Below, piece after piece: positions 12,835-20,770 of a stretch of DNA of 25,067 nucleotides. Positions within the stretch are counted from its first letter, which is position 1, and each line of letters begins with the position of its first letter. Where the stretch lies: IMG/VR virus record IMGVR_UViG_3300005329_000027, positions 1 through 25,067 of that record. The stretch is one strand, 5' to 3'. The notes under the pieces are model-generated. The model saw only the letters and a program-made list of their open reading frames with translations. It had not been told where the DNA came from and made no database searches. The DNA is from a virus. Position numbers and translations under genes: made by a program.

Positions 12835-13077
12835 TTAATGGCCTGTTTGACGCGCAGCCTTCTCCCGCTCGCTCTTCTGTAGGACGTAGATCATCCGCGC
12901 TGTTTCCAGATTGCGACGACACCGGGCAGCATCGCTCACGCTGAGCAACGCTACCGGAAGCGCGCATTCCGGCGCCCGCGCAAGGGCAATGGCCTCGATC
13001 GCGTCCGCACGTTCCTCCGCGACTGCCGGGCCCGCCAACACCAGGCCCGCAGTCACCAGATACGCCAACCACCGCAT
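12835..13077 (-). CDS. Small secreted protein encoded antisense to the late operon
   Basis: 80 residues from the ATG at 13077, chosen because GGGAG stands eight bases upstream and a signal peptide starts exactly there: MRWLAYLVTAGLVLAGPAVA followed by EERADA. The mature part (~58 residues) has two Cys (APEC, ARCRRN) that could form a disulfide, and a charged helical end (KSEREKAARQTGH). The open frame continues upstream to 13377, but that extension overlaps the HNH gene and lacks a signal. The only leftward gene in the structural half, it needs its own promoter and is a candidate lysogenic-conversion gene. No homologue recognised. Confidence 0.6.
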   Translation of the reverse strand: MRWLAYLVTAGLVLAGPAVAEERADAIEAIALARAPECALPVALLSVSDAARCRRNLETARMIYVLQKSEREKAARQTGH

Positions 13078-13224
13078 GTACCGTACTCCCACCATACCGG
13101 CATACACAGGTAGGGAATCGCTTGCCGTGCCGCTTGCTGGTTTCGGCCAATTACTTGATATCGGCGCATGACGGGTAGATCTGCTGGCCGGTCGAGCGGG
13201 CGCTGACCGAAGGTAGAGGACGTT

Positions 13225-13587
13225 TTGGCCCGAAACGGTCAGTACAAGAAAGGCGATAGTTTCTATTGGAGTCCGCAATGGCGCGCGTTGCGGCGCCGCG
13301 TCCTGCAACGAGACGGGTATAGATGCGTGGTGTGCGGTTGTGATGTATCCGCACCAGGCGCCGCCCGGATCGATCATATCAAGCCACGGTCAACACATCC
13401 TCACCTCGCATTTGATATCAATAATCTGCGCACGCTGGACGCACGGTGCGATGCACAAGGTCACCGCGAGAAGCGAAACCCCAATCGTCATTCAAGAGAT
13501 GAGCGGTTTGTTTATGGTTGCGATGATCACGGCATGCCGCGCGATCCGCAACACGCATGGCGGCGGGGCCGGATAGGTACAGTTTGA
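13225..13587 (+). CDS. HNH endonuclease of the packaging module
   Basis: 120 residues. The start is TTG at 13225 with AGAGGA four bases upstream. HNH core: C34-x2-C37 (YRCVVCGCD), DHIKP with H51, NN at 66-67 (FDINNLRTL), then C75 and H80 (RCDAQGH). In HK97-like phages a small HNH protein encoded immediately before the terminase genes works with the terminase in cos cleavage and genome packaging; that is established for HK97 and relatives. Size and position here match. It suggests cos-type packaging. Confidence 0.85.
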   Translation: MARNGQYKKGDSFYWSPQWRALRRRVLQRDGYRCVVCGCDVSAPGAARIDHIKPRSTHPHLAFDINNLRTLDARCDAQGHREKRNPNRHSRDERFVYGCDDHGMPRDPQHAWRRGRIGTV

Positions 13588-13708
13588 GACAAATACTATG
13601 TAACAGGATGCGGGCATCAGACCCACGGGGGGGGTCCGAAATGGCCCGTGCTTTGTAACAGCCGGGGTTGGTGTCGATCTTTGCCACCTTTGACGTGAGG
13701 TATCCTTA
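13588..13708. other. Gap between HNH and TerS; possible cos/packaging region
   Basis: 121 bp without a gene. It contains a run of eight G (13627-13634), a CACGGG/CCCGTG inverted repeat (13625-13630 with 13645-13650) and two copies of TGTAACAG (13599-13606 and 13654-13661). Cos sites of HNH-terminase phages lie near these genes, so this is a reasonable place to look, but nothing here proves it. Confidence 0.3.
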
Positions 13709-14140
13709 ATGCCGCGTACTTCCGCCCAGGAACGGGCGGCCGCGTTTTACCGCGCGGACAACACCGTTCGGGAACCACCGAGAGAGTTGTCGCAGCGGGC
13801 AAAGGCGATATGGCGTGAAATCGTCAGATCGAAGCCGTTCGACTGGTTCGACGGCGGTTCCTTTGGTTTGTTGGCCGATCACTGTGAGACGCAGGCACGT
13901 CTGGAGGAGTGTTGGGTAGTTCTGCGGAAGTTGCCGGCGGGTTGTAACGATGCGCGGGCGATCATGGCGGAAGTGAAGATTTTGCGGCCAAACTTCGGCA
14001 GAAGCGCGGCGCTGTTGCGGTTGCCGGTGCAGTACACGGTCGACCGGCGGGCGACGCTGGCCGGCGAGAAGGCGCCGGAGGGGCAGGGTGATGTGCTGAT
14101 CGGCGGGCAGGCGGCCGAGCGGTTCAGGGTGGTTGGGTGA
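13709..14140 (+). CDS. terS: Terminase small subunit, P27 family
   Basis: 143 residues. YRADNTVREPPRELSQRAKA (14-33) followed by IWREIVRSKPFDWFDGGSFG, then LLADHCETQARLEECWVVLR, is the typical P27-family pattern: a helical DNA-recognition and oligomerisation core, then a more variable C-terminal part contacting the large subunit. The protein recognises the packaging site and feeds DNA to the motor. Its stop overlaps the GTG of the large-subunit gene (GTGA), implying coupled synthesis. No strong ribosome binding site precedes its ATG. Confidence 0.85.
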   Translation: MPRTSAQERAAAFYRADNTVREPPRELSQRAKAIWREIVRSKPFDWFDGGSFGLLADHCETQARLEECWVVLRKLPAGCNDARAIMAEVKILRPNFGRSAALLRLPVQYTVDRRATLAGEKAPEGQGDVLIGGQAAERFRVVG

Positions 14141-15651
14141 GTGAGCTCCGGTCTGACCGGATCATCCGTTTTTGCGAGAAGTACCTGGTCGTCCCCGAGG
14201 GCGCCGACGTCGGCAAGCCGGTGCGGCTGCGCGAGTGGCAGCGCGACATAATTCGCCAGATCTACGACACGCCGACCCGGCAGGCGATCGTCACGATGCC
14301 GCGGAAGCAAGGTAAGACGGCGTTGTGCGCGATGCTGGTGCTGGCGCACGTCATCGGGCCGGAGTCGCAACGCAACAGCCAGGTGTACAGCGCGGCGCAA
14401 TCGCGGCAGCAGGCGGCGCTCGTGTACGATTTGGCGAGCAAGATGGTCCGCATGTCGCGCGAGTTGTCGGACCCCAACATGGTGGTGTGCCGGGAGCACG
14501 CGAAGGAGTTGTTTTCGCCCTACACCGGAGTGCGCTATCGGGCATTGGCGGCGGAGAGCTCGACGGCTTACGGGTTGTCGCCGGCGCTGGTGATTCACGA
14601 CGAATTGGGCCAGGTGCGTGGGCCGCGGTCGGAATTGTACGATGCGCTCGAGACCGCGATGGGGGCCCACCCGAACCCGCTGAGCATCGTGATCTCCACC
14701 CAGGCGCCGACCTCGGGCGACTTGCTCTCGCAACTCATCGACTATGCCGAGACCGGCGCGGACGAGCGGACGAAGTTGATCTTTTTCGGTGCCCCGGACG
14801 ACGCGGCGCTGGACGATCCGGCCACCTGGCGGCGAGCCAACCCGGCGCTTGGGGATTTTCTGAATTTCGACGAAATTCAAGGGCTCGCCGAGAAGGCGCG
14901 GCGGATGCCGGCGTTCGAGGCGAGCTTCCGGAACCTCCACCTCAATCAGCGCGTATCGGCCGACGCAGCGCTGTTCAGTGTCGGCGTGTGGACCGCCAAC
15001 GGCGCCGAGCCGGACATGGAGGCGTTTGCGGAGGGGCCGGTTTACGGCGGGCTCGACCTGTCGGCGCGGCAGGATCTGACGGCGCTGGTGCTGCTCGCGG
15101 AGAAGCCGAAAGGCTACTGGAACGTGTGGTGTCATTTCTGGACGCCGGCCGACACGCTGCGCGAGCGCGCCCAGCGCGACCGGGCGCCATACGATCTGTG
15201 GGCCGAGCAGGGCTGCCTGACGGCGGTGCCGGGGGTCAGCATCGACTACGGCTATCTGGCGGCGCGGCTGGCGACGCTGCGCAGCCAAGTGCGGTTCAGA
15301 ACGATTTTGTTCGACCGCTGGCGCATCGACGAATTGCGCATGGCGTTGCAGGCGCACGGTGTCGGCCAACTTCCGCTCGAGGAATGCGGCCAGGGCTACC
15401 GCGACATGGCGGGCGCGCTCGACGCGCTGGAGACGCTGGCATTGCAGGAGCGGCTGCGCCACGGCATGCACCCGGTGCTGACGATGTGCGCCAGCAATGC
15501 GACGGTGGTCACCGACCCGGCGGGAAACAGGAAACTGGAGAAGGCGAAATCGTCCGGCCGCATCGACGGCATGCAGGCACTTGCGATGGCGGCCAAGGGC
15601 GCCACCGCAACGACGGCACCGATGTTCGACCACAGGACGATGGTCGCGTAA
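14137..15651 (+). CDS. terL: Terminase large subunit (ATPase-nuclease)
   Basis: 504 residues, GTG start in the TerS stop. ATPase half: adaptor WQRDII (34-39), Walker A PRKQGKT (55-61), Walker B LVIHDE (151-156) with D155/E156, and a coupling STQAPTSGD motif (188-195 region). Nuclease half (RNase H-like): GGLDLSARQD with D307, ILFDRWR with D393, and GRIDGM with D477 as metal ligands. This is the HK97-type motor that cuts concatemers and pumps DNA into proheads. Length is normal for the family. A hairpin terminator follows the stop by about 30 bp. Confidence 0.93.
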   Translation: MSELRSDRIIRFCEKYLVVPEGADVGKPVRLREWQRDIIRQIYDTPTRQAIVTMPRKQGKTALCAMLVLAHVIGPESQRNSQVYSAAQSRQQAALVYDLASKMVRMSRELSDPNMVVCREHAKELFSPYTGVRYRALAAESSTAYGLSPALVIHDELGQVRGPRSELYDALETAMGAHPNPLSIVISTQAPTSGDLLSQLIDYAETGADERTKLIFFGAPDDAALDDPATWRRANPALGDFLNFDEIQGLAEKARRMPAFEASFRNLHLNQRVSADAALFSVGVWTANGAEPDMEAFAEGPVYGGLDLSARQDLTALVLLAEKPKGYWNVWCHFWTPADTLRERAQRDRAPYDLWAEQGCLTAVPGVSIDYGYLAARLATLRSQVRFRTILFDRWRIDELRMALQAHGVGQLPLEECGQGYRDMAGALDALETLALQERLRHGMHPVLTMCASNATVVTDPAGNRKLEKAKSSGRIDGMQALAMAAKGATATTAPMFDHRTMVA

Positions 15652-15679
15652 CCGCGGCTGGCTGCATCTGACGGCACCC

Positions 15680-15703
15680 AAGGCGCCTCCGTGCGCCTTT
15701 TTT
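15680..15703 (+). terminator. Rho-independent terminator between terL and the capsid gene
   Basis: AAGGCGC-CTCCGT-GCGCCTT stem followed by a run of six T (15698-15703). It lies in the 68-bp gap between terL and the protease-capsid start. A terminator inside a late operon could lower capsid-gene readthrough from early promoters, or be bypassed by an antiterminated polymerase. Confidence 0.75.
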
Positions 15704-15719
15704 CATTCGGACAAACGGC

Positions 15720-17675
15720 ATGGACCTGATCCGCAAACGCGAGGTTGCGGCGCCGCCCCCGGCCACGGACCCGCGCGAGTTCGTCATGTCGGATGGCAGC
15801 GTCGACCGCATGGGCGACGTGATCGAGCCGGACGGCTGGCGGCTGGAGCGTTTTCACCGCAACCCGGTAGCGCTGTTCAACCACAACCCGGAGTTTCCGA
15901 TCGGCACCTGGCGCGACGTCGCGGTGCGCAAGGGGAAACTCACCGGCCGGCTCGAGCTGATGGAGCCGGTGTCGTACCGGCTGAAGGAGCTGCACGAAGC
16001 GGTCGAGGCCGGCGTGCTGCGCGCCGTGTCGGTCGGGTTCCACAGCGACAGTTTCGAGCCGCTCGGCAAGTCCGGCGGCGTCCGGTTCACCGAGGCCGAG
16101 CTGGTCGAGTGCAGCTTGGTGTCGGTTCCCGCAAACCCGAACGCACTGGCGATAGCCAAGGCGCTCGGCCTCTCCCGCGAGACGCAGGGCCTGATCTTCG
16201 GCGAGCGCGCCTTTGATGAGGGTCGGTCCGCTCCTCGCGGTTCAACCGGCGAGCCAGCCAGGGACGACAATGCCAAGACAGGAAACCGAACGATGCTTTA
16301 CAGTGAGCGCATCGAGAGCGCGCAAAAGGAAGTCGTGACACTGCAGGACCAGTTGGCAAGCCTGCCGGATGCCGAGGACGTGGCGCGGGTCAGTGACCTG
16401 ACGGCACGCATCGGCGAGGTGAAAAACAAGATATTCGCCTGGACCGAGGCCGAGAAGGCGCTCGGCGAGAACGCGCCGATCACGGTGCCGAAGGATCGGA
16501 TCACGGTCTACTCACCGGCACAACCGTTGCCCGCGTCGGCGCCGAAAGCCTGGGCGCAACCGAAGCGCAAGGCGGCCGAGCCGGGCGACTATGTGATCCG
16601 GCACTTTTTGGCGAAGACGCTGGCTTTTGTCACCAAGCGGCCGGCCGAGGCAATACTTGAGGAGCACTACGGCGCGCACGGCGACTACGAGGCAACCCGC
16701 GGCGTCCACGAGTGGATCACGCGGGCCGCCACCGCGCCGGCGACGACCACGACCGCGGGTTGGGCGGCCGAGCTGGCGGTGACCGGCCAGGGCGAGTTCG
16801 TCAATCAGATCATGGCCGGCTCGGTGTTTCAGCCGGTCGCATCGCGCGGCATGCAGATCACGCTCGGCCGCTACGGCCAGATCAGCATGCCGACACGTGT
16901 GGCGACACCCACGGTGGCGGGGAGCTTTGTGCTCGAGGGCAGCCCGATTCCCGTCAAGCAGGCGGCGTTCACCACCGTGTCGATCGGGCTGAAAAAGCTG
17001 GCGGTGATCACGTCCTACACGCGCGAGATCGCCGAGCACTCGACACCCGAGATCGAGATGATCCTGCGCCAGCTCATCGTCGACGACACCGGGATCGCGG
17101 TCGACACGGTGTTTATCGACAACGTGGCGGCGACCTCGATCCGCCCGGCCGGGATCAGGGCGGGCATCGCCGGTCTGACACCAACGGCGGGCGGCGGGTT
17201 CGCGGCGCTGGTGGCGGACGTCAAGGCGCTGGTCGGGGCGCTGGCGACGGTCAACGCGCTGCGGCAGCCGGTGTGGATCATGAACCCGGTGCAGCAGATC
17301 GCCATATCGCTGACGCAAAATGCCGGCGGCGATTTTCCGTTCCAGGCCGAAATCAACGGCAATCGCATGCTCGGGTATCCGGTCGTCGTGTCGTCGACGG
17401 TGCCGGCCGGGATGGTGATCCTGATTAACGCCGACGATCTGATGGTGGTGCAAGGGGATAGCCCCAGGTTCGATGTATCGGATCAAGCGACTCTGCATTT
17501 TGAGGACACGTCCCCGTTGCAACTGGTAACGGGAGCCCAGGGGAGCGGAGTAGTCGCCAGTCCGAGTCGCTCACTTTTTCAAACCGACAGTCTCGCCCTC
17601 CGCATGATTCTACCAATGAACTGGGCGCTCTTGCGCACCGGCTCGGTGGCATGGGTGACGGGCGTCACCTGGTGA
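15720..17675 (+). CDS. Fused prohead protease-major capsid protein (HK97 type)
   Basis: 651 residues in one frame. Residues 1-~165 are an HK97-type prohead protease: VDRMGDVIEPDGW (28-40), LFNHNPEFPIGTW (52-64) with candidate His55, AVSVGFHSD (102-110) with candidate Ser104, and ECSLVSVPANPNA (130-142). Residues ~192-270 are a helical scaffold/delta-like segment, and ~290-651 an HK97-fold coat protein (GEFVNQIMAGSVFQP, GRYGQISMPT, KKLAVITSYTREIAEHSTPE, the GYPVVVSST strand). In most relatives these are two genes. An internal ATG at 16293 (residue 192, MLYSERIESAQ) with AGGA nine bases upstream could also yield free capsid protein. The protease would cut itself and the delta domain off during maturation. 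Confidence 0.88.
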   Translation: MDLIRKREVAAPPPATDPREFVMSDGSVDRMGDVIEPDGWRLERFHRNPVALFNHNPEFPIGTWRDVAVRKGKLTGRLELMEPVSYRLKELHEAVEAGVLRAVSVGFHSDSFEPLGKSGGVRFTEAELVECSLVSVPANPNALAIAKALGLSRETQGLIFGERAFDEGRSAPRGSTGEPARDDNAKTGNRTMLYSERIESAQKEVVTLQDQLASLPDAEDVARVSDLTARIGEVKNKIFAWTEAEKALGENAPITVPKDRITVYSPAQPLPASAPKAWAQPKRKAAEPGDYVIRHFLAKTLAFVTKRPAEAILEEHYGAHGDYEATRGVHEWITRAATAPATTTTAGWAAELAVTGQGEFVNQIMAGSVFQPVASRGMQITLGRYGQISMPTRVATPTVAGSFVLEGSPIPVKQAAFTTVSIGLKKLAVITSYTREIAEHSTPEIEMILRQLIVDDTGIAVDTVFIDNVAATSIRPAGIRAGIAGLTPTAGGGFAALVADVKALVGALATVNALRQPVWIMNPVQQIAISLTQNAGGDFPFQAEINGNRMLGYPVVVSSTVPAGMVILINADDLMVVQGDSPRFDVSDQATLHFEDTSPLQLVTGAQGSGVVASPSRSLFQTDSLALRMILPMNWALLRTGSVAWVTGVTW

Positions 17676-17752
17676 CATGGCAGCTCGCAGATACGGTTGG
17701 CGAACGCCAGGCAGACGTCTCGCCCGGCGGCTCGTTACAAAGGAGGGCACCA

Positions 17753-18130
17753 ATGCAAGCGATGCAAAGCAACCTGACGGAACAGCAGCAGGCCGCGAGG
17801 TCGGACTACGACCAGCAGAAGGAGCGGCGTGCGGCACTCACGAACTTGACGCTGCGGGTGACCGAGAGCGCGGTGCCGGCGCCGACTCAGGAGGAAATCG
17901 ACCTGACGAAGCTCGGCCTGTTGCACCCGGACGAGAAGAGCCAGGGCGCGGCGCCGGAGATGCCGGCCGTGGCCGCGCAACAGGAGTACCTCGCCTCGGG
18001 CGAGGGTAGGATGGAGCCGGTCGAGCGGAGAGACGCGAGGACGCCGCCGCCGCCGGCACACCGGCCGCAACCGGAACAGCGCCCGGCCGAACGCAACGTG
18101 CCGCGCCCGCCGGACAGCGACAAGCGCTAG
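17753..18130 (+). CDS. Hypothetical hydrophilic protein between capsid and portal
   Basis: 125 residues from the ATG at 17753, which has a near-perfect AAGGAGG six bases upstream; the open frame itself extends back to 17651 without such a site. Composition is Gln/Glu/Arg-rich, then Pro-rich: TEQQQAARSDYDQQKERRAA near the start, PPPPAHRPQPEQRP near the end. Likely a largely disordered protein; a minor head component or assembly factor would fit the position. No family recognised. The strong ribosome binding site implies high expression. Confidence 0.65.
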   Translation: MQAMQSNLTEQQQAARSDYDQQKERRAALTNLTLRVTESAVPAPTQEEIDLTKLGLLHPDEKSQGAAPEMPAVAAQQEYLASGEGRMEPVERRDARTPPPPAHRPQPEQRPAERNVPRPPDSDKR

Positions 18131-19534
18131 ATGGCGATTGCCTGGGGCGGGATGCTGCAACGCATCCTGCGCCCCGGGTCCAAGCATCGCTTGGACCGAG
18201 CCAAGGCCGCGCCCGTCACGCTGGCGACGGGCGGCTACATCCCGCCCTCGTGGCCGGCGAACTTCTGGCAGCTCGGCTACGACCCGCTCCGCGTCGGAGG
18301 CGGCGCGATCGTGCATTCGTGCATCGCGTGCTACAGCCAAACCGCGGCGATGTGCCCGCCGGCCCACTGGCGCTCGACCGGCGACGGCGGGCGCGAGCGG
18401 GTGACGAACTCGGCGCTATCGCGCGTGATGGTCAAGCCGAATGCGTACCAGAGCGGCTCGGACTTCGTCCTCAATCTGGTCGGCGCGCTGTACAGCGACG
18501 GCAACGCATACGCCTATGCGACGCGCAACAACCGCTACGAGGTCGCCGAGCTGCACCTGATGAGCAGCCCGTCGTGCGGCGCCTGGGTCGCCGGCAACGG
18601 CGAAATCTTCTACTCGATCGCCGGCAACCCGGTCGTCGAGCGCCTGCTGACCAAGGAAGCGGCCAAGGCCGTCCCGGCGCGCGATGTGCTCCACATCAAG
18701 CTCGATGCGCGCGATGGGGATCCGCTCAAAGGCGTGCCGCCCCTGACCAACGCGATGCTCGATATCGCGGCGAGTAACAGCATGGTTCGCCAGGCGCTCG
18801 ACTTCGCGCAGAACTCGGCCAAGCCGTCGGGCGTCCTGACCACCGACCAGCAGCTCGAAAGCTGGCAGACGGCCGAGATCCGCCAGGCGTGGCTCGACCG
18901 GACCACCGGCGCCAATGCCGGCGGCACGCCGATTTTGTCGTCGGGGCTCAAGTGGCAGCAAGTGTCGTCCACATCGAGGGACGCGCAGCTCGCTGAACTC
19001 CTGCAGATCGCGGATGGGCGGATCGCCACCGCGTACCGCATCCCGCTGCCGCTCCTGTCGCTCTGGGGAGCGCAGATGCAGGCGGGCGGTGAGGACCAGA
19101 TGCGCTTCTGGGTGAGCGGTGCGTTGGGGTTCTCATTGAACCACGTAGAGGACGCGATCGGCCGGTTCTTTGGCCTGGCGGGATACCCGAACGAGTATCT
19201 GGAATTTGATACTGCGGTCCTCTTGAGGAGCAACCAGAAGGACCGCGTCGCGGCGCTGGCGCAAGCGGTGCAGGGCGGGATCTATTCGCCGAACGAGGCG
19301 CGGGCGCTCGAAGACCTGCCGGCGGTGGAAGACGGCGACTCGCCGCGGGTGCAGCAACAAGTCGTCCCGCTCGAGGCGTGGTCGCAACCGCCTCCCAGTT
19401 CGCCGCGCCCGGATGCGCCGGGAGCACCGCCGGGGCCGGATGCGCCGGCCGCCAATACGAACGAGCCGCCGGACATCGAGGCGGCCAAGAGCGCCGGAGT
19501 AGCCGCGATGCGCAAAAGCTATGCCGGCGCTTGA
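18131..19534 (+). CDS. Portal protein (HK97 type)
   Basis: 467 residues, starting directly after the previous stop. Family pattern: VHSCIACYSQTAAMCP (~59-74), SDFVLNLVGALYSDGNAYAY (~110-129), VLHIKLDARDGDPLKGVPPL (~187-206), RIATAYRIPLPLLSLWG, LRSNQKDRVAALAQAVQGGI and SPNEARALEDLP near the end. The tail (~415-450) is Pro/Ala-rich. The dodecameric portal is the DNA entry channel and the docking site for terminase and connector proteins. In most HK97-like genomes portal precedes protease and capsid; here it follows them. Confidence 0.9.
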   Translation: MAIAWGGMLQRILRPGSKHRLDRAKAAPVTLATGGYIPPSWPANFWQLGYDPLRVGGGAIVHSCIACYSQTAAMCPPAHWRSTGDGGRERVTNSALSRVMVKPNAYQSGSDFVLNLVGALYSDGNAYAYATRNNRYEVAELHLMSSPSCGAWVAGNGEIFYSIAGNPVVERLLTKEAAKAVPARDVLHIKLDARDGDPLKGVPPLTNAMLDIAASNSMVRQALDFAQNSAKPSGVLTTDQQLESWQTAEIRQAWLDRTTGANAGGTPILSSGLKWQQVSSTSRDAQLAELLQIADGRIATAYRIPLPLLSLWGAQMQAGGEDQMRFWVSGALGFSLNHVEDAIGRFFGLAGYPNEYLEFDTAVLLRSNQKDRVAALAQAVQGGIYSPNEARALEDLPAVEDGDSPRVQQQVVPLEAWSQPPPSSPRPDAPGAPPGPDAPAANTNEPPDIEAAKSAGVAAMRKSYAGA

Positions 19535-20150
19535 CGAACTCGCCGCCTCGCTCGGCGGCGAACTCGGCGCCATCGCCGCGCGCATCGAGCGCGATCTGAT
19601 GCTGCGCTTTGCGCTGGAGGCCGAGCGGCTGCGGGCGCAAGAGGCCGAGTTCGAGCTGCGCGTGGAGCGTGCCGTCGCCGAGAAGCTCGCGACGCTCAAG
19701 GACGGCGAACCGGGGCCGCCAGGGGAAAGCATCGTCGGGCCGCCAGGCCCGCCGGGCGAGAGCATCGTCGGGCCGCCGGGAGCAGACTCGACAGTGCCAG
19801 GCCCGCCGGGTGAGGTGCCCTACGCCGGCGAGGTGTGCGGTCTGTTCGACCCGGAACGGGAATACCGCAAGTACGACCTCGTGAGCCTGCACGGGGTTGA
19901 GTGGCGCGCGAAGTGTGACGGCCCGGGGCCGCTGCCGGGCGATGGTTGGGCGCAGACGGCAGCAAAAGGCGAGCGCGGAAAGCGGGGCGAAATCGGCCCG
20001 CGGGGCGAGCGCGGCATGCCGGCGGCGAGCATCGCGGAGTGGCGTGTGCGCGACTACCGCGCCGTGCCGGTGATGAGCGATGGCAGCATCGGGCCGGCGC
20101 TCGATCTCAGCACGCTGTTCGAGCAATATCACACCGAGGCGGCCGAGTGA
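19521..20150 (+). CDS. Collagen-like protein with carbohydrate-binding-like segment
   Basis: 209 residues; starts inside the last 14 bp of the portal gene. Order: helical, probably coiled-coil N-terminus (1-60); collagen-type Gly-X-Y repeats (62-98) including two copies of GESIVGPPG; a segment with C106, Y118, W128 and C132 (YRKYDLVSLHGVEWRAKCDG then GDGWAQTAAKG) resembling carbohydrate-binding modules of the CBM5/12 type; a second Gly-X-Y stretch (150-166, GERGKRGEIGPRGERG); and a short C-terminal domain. Collagen-like trimers are common in phage fibres. A place between portal and connector genes rather than with the tail fibres suggests a head or neck fibre. Confidence 0.8.
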   Translation: MPALDELAASLGGELGAIAARIERDLMLRFALEAERLRAQEAEFELRVERAVAEKLATLKDGEPGPPGESIVGPPGPPGESIVGPPGADSTVPGPPGEVPYAGEVCGLFDPEREYRKYDLVSLHGVEWRAKCDGPGPLPGDGWAQTAAKGERGKRGEIGPRGERGMPAASIAEWRVRDYRAVPVMSDGSIGPALDLSTLFEQYHTEAAE

Positions 20151-20770
20151 GACCGCTCTACACCACCGTCGTGACGCCGGCGCTCGAGCGCAACCTGGTC
20201 AGCCTGGACGATTTGCGCGAGCAGCTCCGCGTGCGGCCCGGCGACGTCGCCAACGATGCGTGGCTTACCAAGGTGATCGCGCGGGCGAGCCTGGCGGCAG
20301 AACGCTACTGCAACCGCATATTCGCACTGCAGACCTACCTCGACACGTTCGCGGGCAATGTCACCGGACTGACCGGCGAGCCGCTGATGCTCAGCCAGGC
20401 GCCAGTCGATCCGGAAAGCCTCGAGGTGACGCTCGATGGGGCCGGGTTGGTTCAGGGCGACTTCGCGCTGGAGCCGCTCGCGGGGCATCTGTGGCGCATT
20501 ACCGATCCGCGCGCCTGGGTGGTTGGGGCCGGGTTGTCGGTCGTGTACGACGCCGGGTTCGACGTGATCCCGGCCGACGTGCAGCAGGCGGTGCTCGACC
20601 TTTGCACGATGGAATCCTCGGCGCGCGGGCGCGACCCGATGCTGCGCGCCACCGAGTCGCCGGGCCTCGGGCGTCAGGAGTTCTGGGTCGGCGGCGTGCC
20701 GGGCGGCAGCCTGTTGCCGCAGGACATTGCCTCGCTCCTGAACCCGTACCGGCGCGGCATGGTCGGATGA
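20147..20770 (+). CDS. Head-tail connector protein (HK97 gp6-like)
   Basis: 207 residues from a GTG overlapping the previous stop (GTGA). The pattern fits gp6-type adaptors: VSLDDLREQLRVRPGDVAND (near 19-38), WLTKVIARASLAAERYCNR, then a beta region with SLEVTLDGAGLV and WRITDPRAW, VVYDAGFDVIPADVQQAVLD (~130-149), closing helices with LLPQDIASLLNPYRRG. The protein forms a ring under the portal that receives the tail-side stopper. Long compared with HK97 gp6 (about 110), as usual for the longer class. Confidence 0.82.
   Translation: MRPLYTTVVTPALERNLVSLDDLREQLRVRPGDVANDAWLTKVIARASLAAERYCNRIFALQTYLDTFAGNVTGLTGEPLMLSQAPVDPESLEVTLDGAGLVQGDFALEPLAGHLWRITDPRAWVVGAGLSVVYDAGFDVIPADVQQAVLDLCTMESSARGRDPMLRATESPGLGRQEFWVGGVPGGSLLPQDIASLLNPYRRGMVG

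Noticed and set aside
12633-12944. 103-codon plus-strand frame after the late regulator
   Set aside because: Runs through the promoter/terminator region and the secreted-protein gene, lacks a ribosome binding site and has random-looking composition.
14325-15671. 448-codon plus-strand frame
   Set aside because: Out-of-frame shadow of terL; Gly/Ala/Arg-rich with no family pattern.
13879-15681. 600-codon open frame on the minus strand
   Set aside because: It lies antisense to TerS and the well-supported large terminase gene; its Arg/His-rich product is typical of a GC-rich shadow frame.
16512-17522. 336-codon minus-strand frame
   Set aside because: Antisense to the capsid domain, Arg/His/Asp-rich, no ribosome binding site.
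19721-19803. Repeated GC-rich units that could look like a CRISPR or tandem repeat
   Set aside because: They are in-frame codons for the collagen Gly-X-Y repeats, not spaced direct repeats.
18948-20132. 394-codon minus-strand frame
   Set aside because: Antisense to the portal and collagen-like genes; long only because of GC-rich codon structure.
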